Positions 38,870 to 51,900 of a DNA stretch of 64,000 nt are shown piece after piece. Source of the stretch: Acanthacorydalis orientalis (Eukaryota > Arthropoda > Insecta > Megaloptera > Corydalidae); assembly GCA_034766995.1 (NCBI GenBank), contig CM068318.1, positions 8,151,487 to 8,215,486 on the forward strand, in the 5' to 3' direction. The position numbers were made by a program, and so were the translations under genes. The notes below the pieces were generated by a model. That model saw only the letters and a list, made by a program, of their open reading frames with translations, was not told the origin of the DNA and made no database searches. How positions within the stretch are numbered: position 1 is the stretch's first letter; every line of letters starts with the position of its first letter.

Positions 38870-39560
38870 CGTACATGTATAATACGCTGTCAAGATAAGA
38901 CTTGTGCAATGTATATCGAATTGCAATGAATCGTACGAGACAGCGATAAGACAACATTATCAGACATTCACACATCGCGGGACAGCGCGTTAACGACGGC
39001 TTCGTCGAGCGCAAACGGCATCGTTCGTTCAACATACGGAAAAGTTGAATCTCTTACAGTGTACGACACATGCTCCCGCTACGTTCACTACTTTTAATTA
39101 ATTTATATCGTTACGAGCGCGCACTGCAGCCAAACTAACTTAAACAAATAGTAGTTTGCAAGCTGTGGTCCGCTAACTAATCGTTTGGTTTGCGAATCAG
39201 TTCGCGTTGGCATTTCGGGCGGCTCGCCGAGCGCAACCGCCGACCTTTGTTCACACATTGAACTTGATGCTAACAAATTGTCGCCGTTTCAGATTCATTT
39301 TCCTACGCAATTTGTCATCGCCGTGACATATTCATGAATTTAATATGATTCCTGAACTGCGCGCGACGCAGAGTGTATATTTATTTATTGCTCGGTCATA
39401 TTTCATGATCGTTCTGATGCGGAGTTCAGGTGTCCTTGTGTACAGATGCTAATTTTTTTTATACGATCCAATCGTTCTTGCACAGCGATCTGACTTGTGA
39501 GAAAAAACAACGCTTTTCTCGTTCGCTCAATAACGAAATTTCAACTTGTTCTCCGAATAT
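38870..39560. other. Large GC-richer island, strong regulatory candidate
   Basis: About 690 bp of unique sequence with CGGGCGGCTCGCCGAGCGC, GACCTTTGTTCACAC (HMG-type core), TTTAATTAATTTATATCG (homeodomain-type cores), TTGTCATCGCCGTGACATAT and ACTGCGCGCGACGCAGAG. No usable open frame. Among the best candidates for conserved non-coding DNA in the window. Confidence 0.45.
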
Positions 39561-39683
39561 TAAATATTAAAACTGAACGTGTAACGTAACGAATTTTATG
39601 AAATTTAAAATTACATTCATGCAAATATAACTTTACCGTTAAAATGTATTCTGTTATCGTATATTTATCAATATAAAAAGATT

Positions 39684-39689
<6 letters not shown>

Positions 39690-39737
<48 letters not shown>
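39690..39737. repeat. (TA)n array
   Basis: Pure alternating TA ending in GTATATGTGTG. The rest, to 40280, is AT-rich. Confidence 0.95.
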
Positions 39738-39739
<2 letters not shown>

Positions 39740-40280
39740 GTGTGTCAAGAATAAAATAACACAACTTCAACTAAAAAATATAAAATTTTACATAAAAAAT
39801 TTGATAATTATTTGGAATTCAAAAAGTTATAAAAAATATTGAAACTGTTGTCTACCTAAACTATGTTTAATTAATAAATAGATTAGGAAATATATCTCGA
39901 CCAGACTTAGAGTTCTCTAATTGTTAATTTTTTGAAGACTTCTCCTATTTCACGTTTTCTTTTAAGTGCCATCAATAAAAAATAAAAAGAATCAAATCAA
40001 GTGCTCACAATAATTTAAATATCAATGTTTTTATCAAAATTATTGGACAAATTGCCTCATCTGAAAGATAATTTTCTTATGATAGCTAATATTAGTTCTT
40101 CATTGTTTAATATTAGATGACTGCAATTTTCTTGTCCTATTTACAATCAGTATTACAGTTATTTAACAGTATCAACACTAATAAAAATATTTAAGTGTTG
40201 GGTATCGTTCGAAATTTAAAATTAGGAACCACTAGTCGAATAAAAAATTAGTTTATTTTGAATGCATCTTTATTGAATTA

Positions 40281-40526
40281 TTAGGTCAGTAAAAAAGTGT
40301 GTTATAAATTCAAATATAGCAAATGTTGACTTCATTGCCAAACATACAGTCTGTCCGGTTTAATGAGATTAAAAAGTTCTGATAAATATTTTTCTAAAAA
40401 AAAACCCAAATATTAATTACAGAGATTGTGAAGATTGGACATAGAAAGTTGGAAGTAATTTTAGTAATTTTCTAAAGCTGAAATACATTTTAAACCACTA
40501 TTTTTCTATCTCACATTTACTGACTT
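40281..40526. mobile_element. Possible mariner-like MITE
   Basis: The left end TTAGGTCAGTAAAAAAGTG and the right end, read inward AAGTCAGTAAATGTGAG, form an imperfect terminal inverted repeat of about 17 bp over 246 bp. The first 10 bases equal the mariner end at 28657. No coding remnant. Confidence 0.35.
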
Positions 40527-40756
40527 GACACCATTTATAACTGGTAGAACTACATAATTAATTAATTGATCTATTTAGGAACTAATTATTTTACCACTAC
40601 GGCTAGATACATGAAAAAAAATTAGATACAGGAATATAAATTGAATAAGAACAATTTTAAATTCATAATCATATATTTTGTTCACAAATCGAATATTTAT
40701 TATAAAACACATTTTCAAAATTTATCATCTAATTATTGATATACACAAACATTTAC

Positions 40757-40770
40757 ATATATATATATAC

Positions 40771-40812
<42 letters not shown>
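40757..40812. repeat. AT array with TACATA variants
   Basis: Imperfect start, then pure AT. Confidence 0.9.
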
Positions 40813-40815
<3 letters not shown>

Positions 40816-40849
40816 GTTCAAAATATTTATATACGCGCCTACGAACTCA

Positions 40850-41330
40850 CTTTTTCATCGAATTTATAGTAATGGAGGATGTTGACATAATTTATAAATT
40901 AAATTACATATTCAGCGTCAACATCCGTATCTGGAAAAATCGACCAGCATAAAAATACTGAAAATTATTCGTTGGGCCAACGAACAGTGATTTTTCAAAT
41001 GTGTATATATATGTGGAATCGTGTGTGTATGCATACGTGCGTGTATATGTAATAATATATCAGAATTAGGATTATCCCGAGCTGTAGAGACACAAAAACT
41101 GATACCTATTTCACTAATGAAACACACACTAACTTACTTATCACATGTTAGCGTTCGCTCGCGTTCACACATATACGTTCTACAGATATCTGGATGAGCA
41201 CATAAATTTTTCACCATATATATGAAAATCTCATGTCCGCGAATATTTCTATTCTAACATGAAACATGATGATATTTTTTTCACGGAACAAGACAGCGAC
41301 TAACGCGTTTATTAGTGATTTACTTAATGA
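40850..41330. other. Moderate island
   Basis: Unique sequence with TTCGTTGGGCCAACGAAC (an inverted repeat, 40969-40985 region), GCGTTCGCTCGCGTTC and CAGCGACTAACGCG. No coding sign. Confidence 0.3.
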
Positions 41331-41350
41331 GCAATGAATATACTAATTTA

Positions 41351-41392
41351 TATATATATATATATATATATACATACATATTGATACAAATA

Positions 41393-41434
<42 letters not shown>
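41351..41434. repeat. Two adjacent AT arrays
   Basis: AT blocks at about 41351-41372 and 41392-41434, split by ACATACATATTGATAC. Confidence 0.95.
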
Positions 41435-41443
<9 letters not shown>

Positions 41444-41855
41444 TTATTTTATAAAATGTTCATGATTTATAAGATTCGGTCTATATCAATTTGTAAAAAA
41501 TACAAGAGCATTTATTATTGAAACAGTTTTTCAATATAAATGGACATACTGTGTTAGTTCAATTCTTATTGAAATAGTAAGCGATTTCTTTTGAAAACTT
41601 TCACAATTGTTATAAAATGTAAAACTCGAGAGTTTAAATTAGGCATATATCTCATCATTAGAATGAAAACAATAACAATTAACAGTAAAATGAGAATATA
41701 AATTGCACGTTCTTCAGTCTGAACGAATGAAGTAGAGTCTATGAAATGATTGCGAGTCATAAAATACACCAGTGTAGAAAAAATATGTCAATATAAAAAT
41801 ATATTGTTATGTATCTTTTTTGATGAAAACCATGTTGTCACAAAATAGTTTTGAA

Positions 41856-42021
41856 GCTGTGGCTAAATTCTTTTTGACGAATGAATTCTTTTTTACACAT
41901 ACAAGTCACAAAAAAACTGTCTGACCAAAATGTTCAATAAATTATTCTTTATTAATTTTTGATTGATGCTTATTCGCATTCGATGGCGATTCTTTCATCT
42001 TCAGAACGCCAAGATATAGAG
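41856..42021. mobile_element. Palindromic MITE copy, left half (interrupted)
   Basis: It carries GTGGCTAAATTC, CCAAAATGTTCAATAAATTA, a GATTGATGCTTATTCGCATT block and CTTCAGAACGCCAAGATATA, the expected left-arm order. The hAT insertion stops it, and the right half resumes at 42699. Confidence 0.8.
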
Positions 42022-42698
42022 AAAGGATGGGTAAACTGCAGCTCATGAGTCGGATCCAGCTCCCAGTGCTACTCTGTGTGACTACCGAGACAATATTGTG
42101 TTCCATTATCATTTTTCCTAAACTTTTATATTAATAATCCATAGCAGTAAAGTATGTTCCAATATAAAAATATTTCATGTATAAACTGGTAATTCAAATT
42201 ATCTTTTCAAACATTCATATACATTATGTGTCCACCCTGCTGTTTAAGGTGGTTCTACGGTTGTGGACAATTCTTAAAAAAGATATGAAACTAAACAATT
42301 TTGTTAATTAAGACTTGCTAAATGCGATAAAACCAAATTCAGGACTGGTTACCGTGGAAATTTTGGAGAAAAATATCTTAAAATTGAAACTTTTAACAAG
42401 GTCTCGACAACTTTTAACTGCAAAAATAAAGACTCAATCAAAATCTTCAACGAGTAGAGATTAAACATATTTAGTTTGGTGAGAAGGATTACTATATAGT
42501 TATATTTTTATTATTTTGATTAAGTCGGAAAATAAATACGGTTTTGTGTATGAGTTTGAAGACCATAAACCGCTATTATTTTTCTACCAACCTAGTAAGT
42601 ACAATTTTAAAATAATATTTTCTGTGTCTCTTGAACATTCAAAAATATATGAAAGTATTATATGTGGCCCTTATTATCGATGAATTTGCCTACCCCTG
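42022..42698. mobile_element. Non-autonomous hAT element
   Basis: The left end (GGATGGGTAAACTGCAGCTC, with a GGATCCAGCTCC region) and the right end (TGTGGCCC...AATTTGCCTACCCCTG) match the common hAT ends of the type CAGGGGTGGGCAAACT. The flanking octamers ATATAGAG and ATATGTAA share 5 of 8 bases, an aged 8-bp target duplication. No transposase is visible. It is inserted in the centre of a palindromic MITE copy. Confidence 0.65.
42551..42595. mobile_element. Mariner terminus remnant
   Basis: The 45 bp ending TTATTTTTCTACCAACCTAG align over their full length with the 3' end of the mariner at 50081-50125. The other end is uncertain. A weak candidate (TTAAGGTGGTTCTACGG) lies at about 42244, which would give an element of about 350 bp. 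It lies inside the hAT element at 42022-42698. Confidence 0.6.
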
Positions 42699-42840
42699 AT
42701 ATGTAAACAGAGTGAAAAATTTAATAGAGTTATTTATACCTTAATTCTGAATATAATGGCATCTTGATCGGAATATACATAAGCAATGATCAAAAATAAT
42801 TCGAGTGGAAGAAGAATTCATTTGTGAAATATTCAGCGAT
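42699..42840. mobile_element. Palindromic MITE copy, right half (interrupted)
   Basis: It continues the copy from 41856 on the far side of the hAT: TATACCTTAATTCTGAATAT, AATGGCATCTTGATCGG, CATAAGCAATGATCAAAAAT and GAATTCATTTGTGAAAT. Confidence 0.8.
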
Positions 42841-42999
42841 TATTGTTTAATAATTATATACATTTTATATTGACTAGTATTAAGTAAACTTTAACTGACA
42901 ACATAAAAACACGTCATACATCTAAAATGAATTCTTGAGATATTAAAACTATTCCAGTATAATTTTATACGAATGCGGTACTATTTTAAACGTCTCCGT

Positions 43000-43450
43000 T
43001 CATTTTAAACTTATATTAACCTGTCAACACGTATTACTTGTAGTAACATATGAAACGACTCTCAACATATTGCTATATTTCTAGCCGACGCAAGTACGAA
43101 ACACCACTATTCGGAATAAATATACTCCGATGAAACAGAAACCCGTCATACGTATCGCCGTACTACAGGAGAAAAACGACAACTTGTAAAAGATTTTTAT
43201 CTTGTCCACAAGAAATATATATGGCTGCCGAGGTTAAAGATTAGACGATAAAATATTTCTTTTATAATCACCTTCCTTACATTGGAGGTAGAGAGGCAGT
43301 GCGCGCCGGAGATCTGAACAAAATCCAATTTCGATGAGCTTTCAGCCGTAAGATCTGGCTCGCACTCACCTCATTCCCATTTACAGTTGATGTTTCAGTC
43401 TAACACGGACGGGTGTTGATTGTGGGTGTCCCAGAGATTGCAGTTTCAAC
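43000..43450. other. GC-richer island
   Basis: Unique sequence with CTAGCCGACGCAAGTACG, GTCATACGTATCGCCGTAC, GCAGTGCGCGCCGGAGATC. On the minus strand two donor-like sites occur (GAG|GTGAGTG near 43390, GTAAGTTG near 43450) without convincing acceptors. Confidence 0.35.
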
Positions 43451-43564
43451 TTACTTCTACATGAAATAAATGCACTTGGATACAACGCGTTCCGTTCAAA
43501 TATTCTATACCGATTTTATATTGAAACGTATAGGCAATTATATCACACAGGTATTTTTCCGAAG

Positions 43565-43567
<3 letters not shown>

Positions 43568-43615
<48 letters not shown>
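43568..43615. repeat. (TA)n array
   Basis: Pure alternating TA. Confidence 0.95.
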
Positions 43616-43618
<3 letters not shown>

Positions 43619-43619
43619 T

Positions 43620-45746
<2,127 letters not shown>

Positions 45747-46691
45747 TTAGGTTGTTGGAATAATAATTGCAGTTTATGACCTTCAAATTCATATACATTT
45801 TTTTCAGCTAATAATTAAATTTCAACCATGACTTTTTCTCACTTTTCAGGCAGAAGTAGAATTCCGCGACGAGAGAATGGTCAGGGCGGTGATTGTTTCC
45901 TTCGATTCCAACAGCTCATAATATACGACCAGCTCCATATCCCACCAAATAGAGAGCATTGCTTTGTGACCATGAATGTTTCGCTCTGGTGTCAACGTTG
46001 ATGGTTGGCCAGGATCAGCTGATGATTTCTTGCGTTTCGGATTGTCAAAGCCATTTTTCATCGCCGGTCACGATAAGCCACAAAAAAATCTTCTGTTCAT
46101 CCCATGCAAGCAAAGAAATCGGAATGTTTAAACGACTAGTATTGGCATTTTCGGTCAATTCATGTGGTAGTCATCTCGCTTCTTTCTGGATCTTTCCCAT
46201 GGCTTGTAAACTGTGTGAAATGGTTGATTTATCAACTGCGAGCTGTCGAGCCAATTCTTTGAGTCTTTGAGCAGGATTTTCTTTCAATAGAGTTTGCAGC
46301 GATTTATCTTCGCATTTTTTCGATTGACCTGGCCGTTGTTTGTCGTGAACGTCACAATCACCACTTTTGAATCGTCGAAAACAATCTCTACATACTGTTC
46401 CCGATAGAGCAGATTCACTATAAGTTTTCGCAAGCAATCGATGAGCTCCAGATGCACTTTTTTTCAAATCAAAGTAGTGTAGAAGTACACATCGGAAAAA
46501 ACAACTTATCGAGTTCCATTTTAATTCGGTTATAGAAAAGCACTTTTTTAATCAGCGGATGACGTCCGATGACTGAATTTTATTGGGAAATGTTCACACT
46601 TAAAAATGACATAAGACATCTGTCACTGCCTACAGCATAGGCACCTTGCGCCATCTACATATAAATAGCGGTTTTCAATGCAACCTCCTAA
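45747..46691 (-). mobile_element. Mariner element, mauritiana-type, internally deleted
   Basis: The element is 945 bp and is flanked by TA on both sides (45745-45746 and 46692-46693). Its ends start TTAGG on each strand, with partly matching terminal inverted repeats. The 45-bp end at 45747 is also similar to the ends of the mariners at 42595 and 50125. The minus strand carries a mauritiana-type transposase in broken frames, described separately. The element lacks the 3' third of the coding region, so its present length is about 70-75% of a normal mariner. Confidence 0.85.
45846..46519 (-). pseudogene. Mariner transposase pseudogene (mauritiana type)
   Basis: Translation from about 46519 shows the helix-turn-helix region in order: KKSASGAHRLLAKTY, RRFKSGDCDVHDK, KELARQLAVDKSTIS and MGKIQKEAR. 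Then come the linker LPHELTEN, the catalytic block IVTGDEKW (first Asp), NPKRKKS, PGQPSTLTP and the second catalytic block IWWD. The third catalytic Asp of the DD34D triad is missing because the reading frame jumps to the 3' terminus after YYELLESKETI. A frameshift just after the start, a stop in place of Trp in WVPHEL and a frameshift after EKW also disable it. It is non-functional. Confidence 0.85.
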
Positions 46692-46693
46692 TA

Positions 46694-46699
46694 TATATC

Positions 46700-46761
<62 letters not shown>

Positions 46762-46772
46762 CGTGTGTGTGC
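46694..46772. repeat. Compound (AT)n(GT)n array
   Basis: AT then GT units, abutting the TA target site of the mauritiana-type mariner. Confidence 0.95.
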
Positions 46773-46859
46773 TGGTGTTCGTATCGTTCCATTTGTATGT
46801 AAAAAATGACCATTGATCATTTGAGACAAATAATTTAATTCTATATTGGACTCTTCTCC

Positions 46860-47400
46860 TCCTCGAAAACACTTCAATATCAGAGTACCGGTACGATCCC
46901 GAGCACGTACGATCTTCACGATTCTTTGTCGACATTGAAAAGGGGAAGATGAAATGTGCGCGGCGTATTCCCGTCGGCGTGAAGTGACTGAATTCGAACG
47001 GATGGCATATAATAAAACACGATACGCGCAAGATACGGCGCCGCAACATTGGCCGTACGCTCGCAACGCTGTCCAAGTTAGCGTGAAATATGTAAGAAAA
47101 GCTAATGGTGCCCGTCCATCATGCTCGTACGTATCACTCGGGCGGATCGCGCCATATCTGTCTATAGTTTTGTCATCGTTTGAAAAATATCTACACATAA
47201 ACATTGTCCGGTCGGCTGTGTTTCAGTGCGGATCACGTCGCGAGGCGTGCGACGACGTCGTCGTCCCTTTTTTTCTGTATTCGCCGTTCCGGATTTGTGT
47301 ATACGCCGATATAGTAAATACGATGAGAGTGTTTTCTCTTATTTTTCAATTGGCTATTGATTTCTGACGGTCCGGACAAAATATTTAGGGGATATCTGCC
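46860..47400. other. GC-richer island, strong regulatory candidate
   Basis: About 540 bp with GTGCGCGGCGTATTCCCG, GCGCCGCAACATTGGCCG, GTCCAAGTTAGCGTGAAAT and TCGCGAGGCGTGCGACGAC. A 137-codon open frame (46954-47367) and a frame on the other strand overlap here. Both are composition effects without recognised domains. Confidence 0.4.
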
Positions 47401-47420
47401 TTTACCATTTACATTCACAC

Positions 47421-47424
<4 letters not shown>

Positions 47425-47483
<59 letters not shown>

Positions 47484-47487
47484 ATGC

Positions 47488-47521
<34 letters not shown>
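47425..47521. repeat. Compound (AT)n(GT)n(AT)n array
   Basis: AT block, ten GT units, then a second AT block. Confidence 0.95.
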
Positions 47522-47525
<4 letters not shown>

Positions 47526-47862
47526 AATAAAACGCTAGCGCAACTATAGAAAATTGTATCACTATTTCATGGCACAGATGGTTTACTACTGTTTTTTTAA
47601 ACTATACAAACGACCTGTTCTTGTATAGTTGAGACTGTTGGTGTATAGAGCACAGTTTTACTGCACGTCAACAAACCAGTCGAAAAACAATTCGTTGTTA
47701 TGACGAAAAAGTAACGATAAACAATTTAACAGACTTCGAAGATTATTGTCAGTTGAGAGTTCAGAGAGAATCCATTTTATCTATTTTTGCTGTTTTCGTA
47801 GACAATGCAAATTCGAACGAATGGTTTTACTACTCACATTTCAGCTTTTTTGGTCTACCACA

Positions 47863-47873
47863 AATATATACAT

Positions 47874-47914
<41 letters not shown>
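47863..47914. repeat. AT array with TACATG start
   Basis: Short imperfect start, then pure AT. Confidence 0.9.
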
Positions 47915-47917
<3 letters not shown>

Positions 47918-48249
47918 GTATGTACGTATATGCAAGTATATACTATTAATAAATTTATATATTTCATATAGATACACAAACTAAATACATCTCTTTTTAA
48001 ATATTACAGAAAAATAAGAAAAATTAAGAAGAACCGATAAATATATGAAAGACAGAATTTTCATAACATATAATATTTTTTTTTATTATTGATATCAAAT
48101 TATAATTGTAATAATGTCTTCTATATTTAAAAGTTTCATATGTACAAATATACATGTGTATATGTATGTATGTTTTTAGAAAAAAATCAACTTGATAATG
48201 ATTTAAAAGTAAACTGTTAAGTATCTGAATTCAAGTTTTTCATTTTGAA

Positions 48250-49110
48250 AATAGACACTAGTTTTATTGTCGAAATTAATTCGTTAAGCTTCAAATGAAT
48301 GACGTGCAATTTATTGGGAGACATTCTGGCGCGCACAATCTAACCACAGACTGTCAAATGTACCTCATATATCGTTCGGCGCCTCTGCTTATGTGCACAG
48401 TAAAACTAGTAATGATATGATTTAAAATGGGAATCACTATTTTGACTGAATGCCTTCGGAGCGGATTTATACATCATTGTGCACTTGAACGCAATGAATC
48501 TGAGGACGAAACCGGCATCGACTTTTTTTTAAAGCTCGTCGAACAGATAACATTCACATTGATGTATCGATTAAAATAAACGAACGGCATTCGCATTCTA
48601 ACTGTTGAACCGACCGAAAAATATCAAACATAATATTCGTTTCGTTTATGTGAGATCAGAACTAGCATTATCAGTTGAGAACAAAAAAAGCCGTACACAT
48701 AATATCGAAATATCTTTCATAGCAGCGATCCGGTTTTACGTTTCAGATTTATATAATGCTATACACTTAACTCCCGCGGGAACTATATCTACAAAAAAAA
48801 GTCCAATAACGAATTCAACTCGTTTTAGATATAGAATTCAAATTGATGGAATGAGCCTGGTGTGGAAATAAAAAATACGTTACAGACTGTTCGGGGGAAA
48901 ATCGTTCGAGAATAAATCTGTTGACGTTACAATGTTGTTATGCGAACGTCGTGTTTGTTGCATTCATATTTCAAGAGAATTGCATATTTATTTTGATCTA
49001 TTGCCATAGAATCGCATTTAATGCAACTGTGTTCGTACACGTTCTATTTAACACGTCTCACTGTTTGAAAATATTACATCTTCATTGTAAATCGTCGTAC
49101 TCTAATCCTT
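48250..49110. other. Large GC-richer island
   Basis: Unique sequence with GACATTCTGGCGCGCAC, AACCACAGACTG (RUNX-type core), CGTTCGGCGCCTCTGC and TGCCTTCGGAGCGG. Two short open frames (88 and 64 codons) have no recognised family. Confidence 0.4.
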
Positions 49111-49577
49111 ATTAAAGATAATTGTAGTGAACATACAATTTTAAATATTGAGTCATAGAAAAATAATACCTGAAACATAGAATAACTATAATTTTTTTTA
49201 CATTTTGCTTTCTCAACCCTGTACAACAATTCAAAGAACACTTTTATGAAGCCTTATGTATGTATGTGTATGAATATATATATATATATATATACAAATA
49301 AATTTCTCTTCAATGAACGTAACTATTATTTTCACATCATCTTTTTCTTAGAACATAAGTGTCTAATTTATTATTTGAAACTATTTATACTATTAATTTG
49401 ATAGGAAAATAATTGCAATTTTTGTTTTCTGAATTCTAACCTTGTTTTCAATGAAAGTGTAATTTCATCGTGTTCATATTAATATCATTTTAAAGTACAT
49501 TTTTCGGTCTGTATTTTAGTAACATCGACTTTGGTTTTATTATTAATTTTGCTTCAAATTAGGCCATTGAATTAAAG

Positions 49578-50070
49578 ATGGAAAAGAAACAACTAAGATA
49601 TTTTTTATTTTTTTTTGCACGAATTTTAGATGAAGCGAGTCTGCTTATACAACATAGATCTGCCTATATGTAGCCGTTCCTAATGACGTCTAAGGCCCTG
49701 ACAACAGCCTAAATCATCTTATTAAATTTAATATCGGCTTGTAGTTTAGTAGACTATCGCGCTTTCGTGCTCAAATCCAGGAAAAATTAGATAAATTTTT
49801 TGTACGAGGCCAAAACGGGTAGTAAAGCATTAGAAACTGCTCGTGGACGATGCTTTTGTTGTAGTTGCTTAGAAATTTACAGTGAAATAGTAGGGGTAAA
49901 AATTTCGTGCTAGGGACGATAGCTTTGAAGGTTAAGAAGGTCGCTGTCGTCCTTGTTCAGTTCATAACGACCAACTAAAGGCGTTAGTTGAATCAGAACC
50001 ACGCACAATTCGAAAGCTTGCACAAAAATCAGGCGTTAGTCATTCGACAGTACTGGACGACTTAAATTAA
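49578..50070 (+). pseudogene. Mariner transposase N-terminal fragment (Hsmar1-like) with insertion
   Basis: Start MEKKQLRYF at 49578, interrupted at about 49622-49795. It then continues through the helix-turn-helix region to HSTVLDDLN and a stop at 50068. Frameshifts lie between the two halves. There is no catalytic triad. Confidence 0.7.
49623..49795 (+). mobile_element. Short insert with tRNA-like A and B boxes inside a mariner (SINE candidate)
   Basis: The insert is flanked by near-identical copies of mariner coding sequence: TTTTTTGCACGA ending at 49622 and TTTTTTGTACGA at 49796-49807. That pattern looks like a target-site duplication of about 12 bp. Inside, 49738-49781 resembles a tRNA half: TAGTTTAGTAGACTATCGCG (A-box region) followed by GTGCTCAAATCCAGG (B-box region). 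The tRNA-like part sits near the 3' end of the insert, unusual for a tRNA-headed SINE, so the upstream 110 bp may have another source. Confidence 0.45.
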
Positions 50071-50275
50071 GAAATGTACATGAGTTTAAAAGTCATAAAC
50101 AGCAATTATTTTTCTACCAGCCTAACACTATAATATTAAATCAGAATTTAATGAAGCTTTGATAGACATCTTTAATAAATAAACATTTATTTGTTAAAAA
50201 GAGTAGTTTTGTGATTTAATAGTACTCTGCATACGATTTCAATATTTAAATATAATGTAGATGAGAATTTCCATA

Positions 50276-50277
<2 letters not shown>

Positions 50278-50355
<78 letters not shown>
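50278..50355. repeat. (AT)n array, about 78 bp
   Basis: One of the longest uninterrupted AT arrays. Another lies at 50598-50633. Confidence 0.95.
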
Positions 50356-50359
<4 letters not shown>

Positions 50360-50588
50360 CTTCATCAAATATTCCCAACTTGTATTTGCAATTTGTATTA
50401 GATATCGTGTCTCTTGTAACAAAGTTCTTCCAGCGAGACCCACGAGAGTATTAGTTTTTAAAAGAAATATTCAGTTTTCTATAATGCAAGAAAGATTGCA
50501 TCGATTGTTAGTATTGCTTGAAAGTTAACCTTGTACGAATTCTTGGATAACTTTTCTTTATGTATGAATGTGATATATATTATGAACT

Positions 50589-50635
<47 letters not shown>

Positions 50636-50994
50636 TACGACTAAAAATTTTTGAAAGTTAGCAGAGTGGATTTTCCATTAACACAATGAAACTATTGAAC
50701 TAGTGATATAAGTATTAAAAATATAATTAAAATTAGTATCAGATTTTATTTGGTAGTGGATTACCTTTATTTCTATTAACAAATATGTTATTCTATATTA
50801 AACTGATTTATTATACATTATTTATTTTTAAATCAGCATTTTTCAATATCTTTCATCATTCCTGAATTTAAATCTAGTTTTGATTTAACACAACATGTTA
50901 ACTATTATCTTTCATTTGATTTCTTTATTGATTTAAGCTCAGAAATAAAAATTATAATATATTATACATTATGAAGGGTGTACGTATACCAAAA

Positions 50995-51075
50995 TGATTA
51001 TTTTCATAAATTAACTGTCCACTCACTCACTAACCACAAAAAAGTGTTAGATCAAGAAAAGTCAATGATTGATTA
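50995..51075. mobile_element. Palindromic MITE copy, left-arm fragment
   Basis: CATAAATTAACTGTCCACTC, ACTAACCACAAAAAAG and TCAATGATTGATTAATTTAT. It ends just before an (AT)n array at 51084. Confidence 0.5.
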
Positions 51076-51077
51076 AT

Positions 51078-51083
<6 letters not shown>

Positions 51084-51139
<56 letters not shown>
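51084..51139. repeat. (AT)n array
   Basis: Pure AT, directly after the truncated palindromic MITE at 50995. Confidence 0.95.
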
Positions 51140-51142
<3 letters not shown>

Positions 51143-51453
51143 TAGGTATGAATATAATAAATAAGCATTAGCTCTTTTAAAATATTTCAAAATTTTTACA
51201 AATATATGATCAGAAAGTAACCCAATGAATAAAATAAAATACTTTTTTTATATCAAAATACACAGAGAAAGATTTATATAATACAACCAATCAAAAAACG
51301 ATGACACTTTAATGCTGTATACTCGGAGGAAATAAAGGTGGATATGAAATTTATATAATCAAATGATAACATTTTCTTAATAAAATGTTTGTACAAATAT
51401 AAATCTAAATATGTAATTTTACTAGAGAAATGAATTTAATTTTCTATCAAATT

Positions 51454-51456
<3 letters not shown>

Positions 51457-51490
<34 letters not shown>

Positions 51491-51509
51491 AGAGAGAGAG
51501 AGAAAGAGA
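51457..51509. repeat. Compound (AT)n(GA)n array
   Basis: AT units, then AGAGAGAGAGAGA. Confidence 0.95.
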
Positions 51510-51639
51510 CCAATTCTAAATCAATTAAAAATTCTTGTAATTAATTGCTTTGGTAATACTAATAGCACAGATTGTCTCTCATAAATATCAAATATTCAAT
51601 ACATCAAGCTGGTAAATCAATTCAAATAGTATCGTTACA

Positions 51640-51900
51640 AATTTATGAAACGCTCTCTAGTGTTGACGGGGAGCGTTTCCATTCGCATGAAACGTGTAAT
51701 ACGGTACACAGGACATAGAATTGAAAAAGGAAAGGTCAGCACCGAGTTACCGGACATCCGCAAGTTATCTATTTCTGTCGGATTAGTTTAATGAAATTTC
51801 ACTGCGACAAATATATACGCTATTAAATTTATTGTAATGCCCGATGGTTGAGAATGCAGTGAGTTATTAGGAAAGCATTTCGACTAACGTACTATGAAAT
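51640..51900. other. Moderate island with a hairpin
   Basis: Unique sequence with GCACCGAGTTACCGGACATC. Arms GAAACGCTC (51647-51655) and GAGCGTTTC (51671-51679) are perfect inverted repeats around a 15-nt loop. Confidence 0.35.

Larger units (their letters stand above)
49393..50125 (+). mobile_element. Mariner element, Hsmar1/cecropia-type, internally deleted, with an insert
   Basis: The left end TTAATTTGATAGGAAAATAA is preceded by TA. The right end is TTATTTTTCTACCAGCCTAA. Its coding remnant (49578-50070, plus strand) keeps MEKKQLRYF, then after an insertion YEAKTG and KALETARG, then HNDQLKALVESEPR-type sequence and SGVSHSTVLDDLN followed by a stop. The catalytic domain is deleted, as in the copy at 28657, and at nearly the same place. 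An insert with a tRNA-like part separates the first two coding pieces. Confidence 0.75.

Noticed and set aside
39150..39180. Second hAT-like end (GCTGTGGTCCGC)
   Set aside because: Only about 12 bases match the end at 38420. No terminal repeat partner.
43385..43460. Two strong minus-strand donor-like sites
   Set aside because: No acceptor with a pyrimidine tract within a reasonable distance upstream, and the implied peptide runs into an AT array.
46623..47204. 193-codon minus-strand open frame
   Set aside because: It crosses an (AT)n(GT)n array and CpG-rich island sequence. No recognisable domain, and overlapping frames on both strands point to composition.
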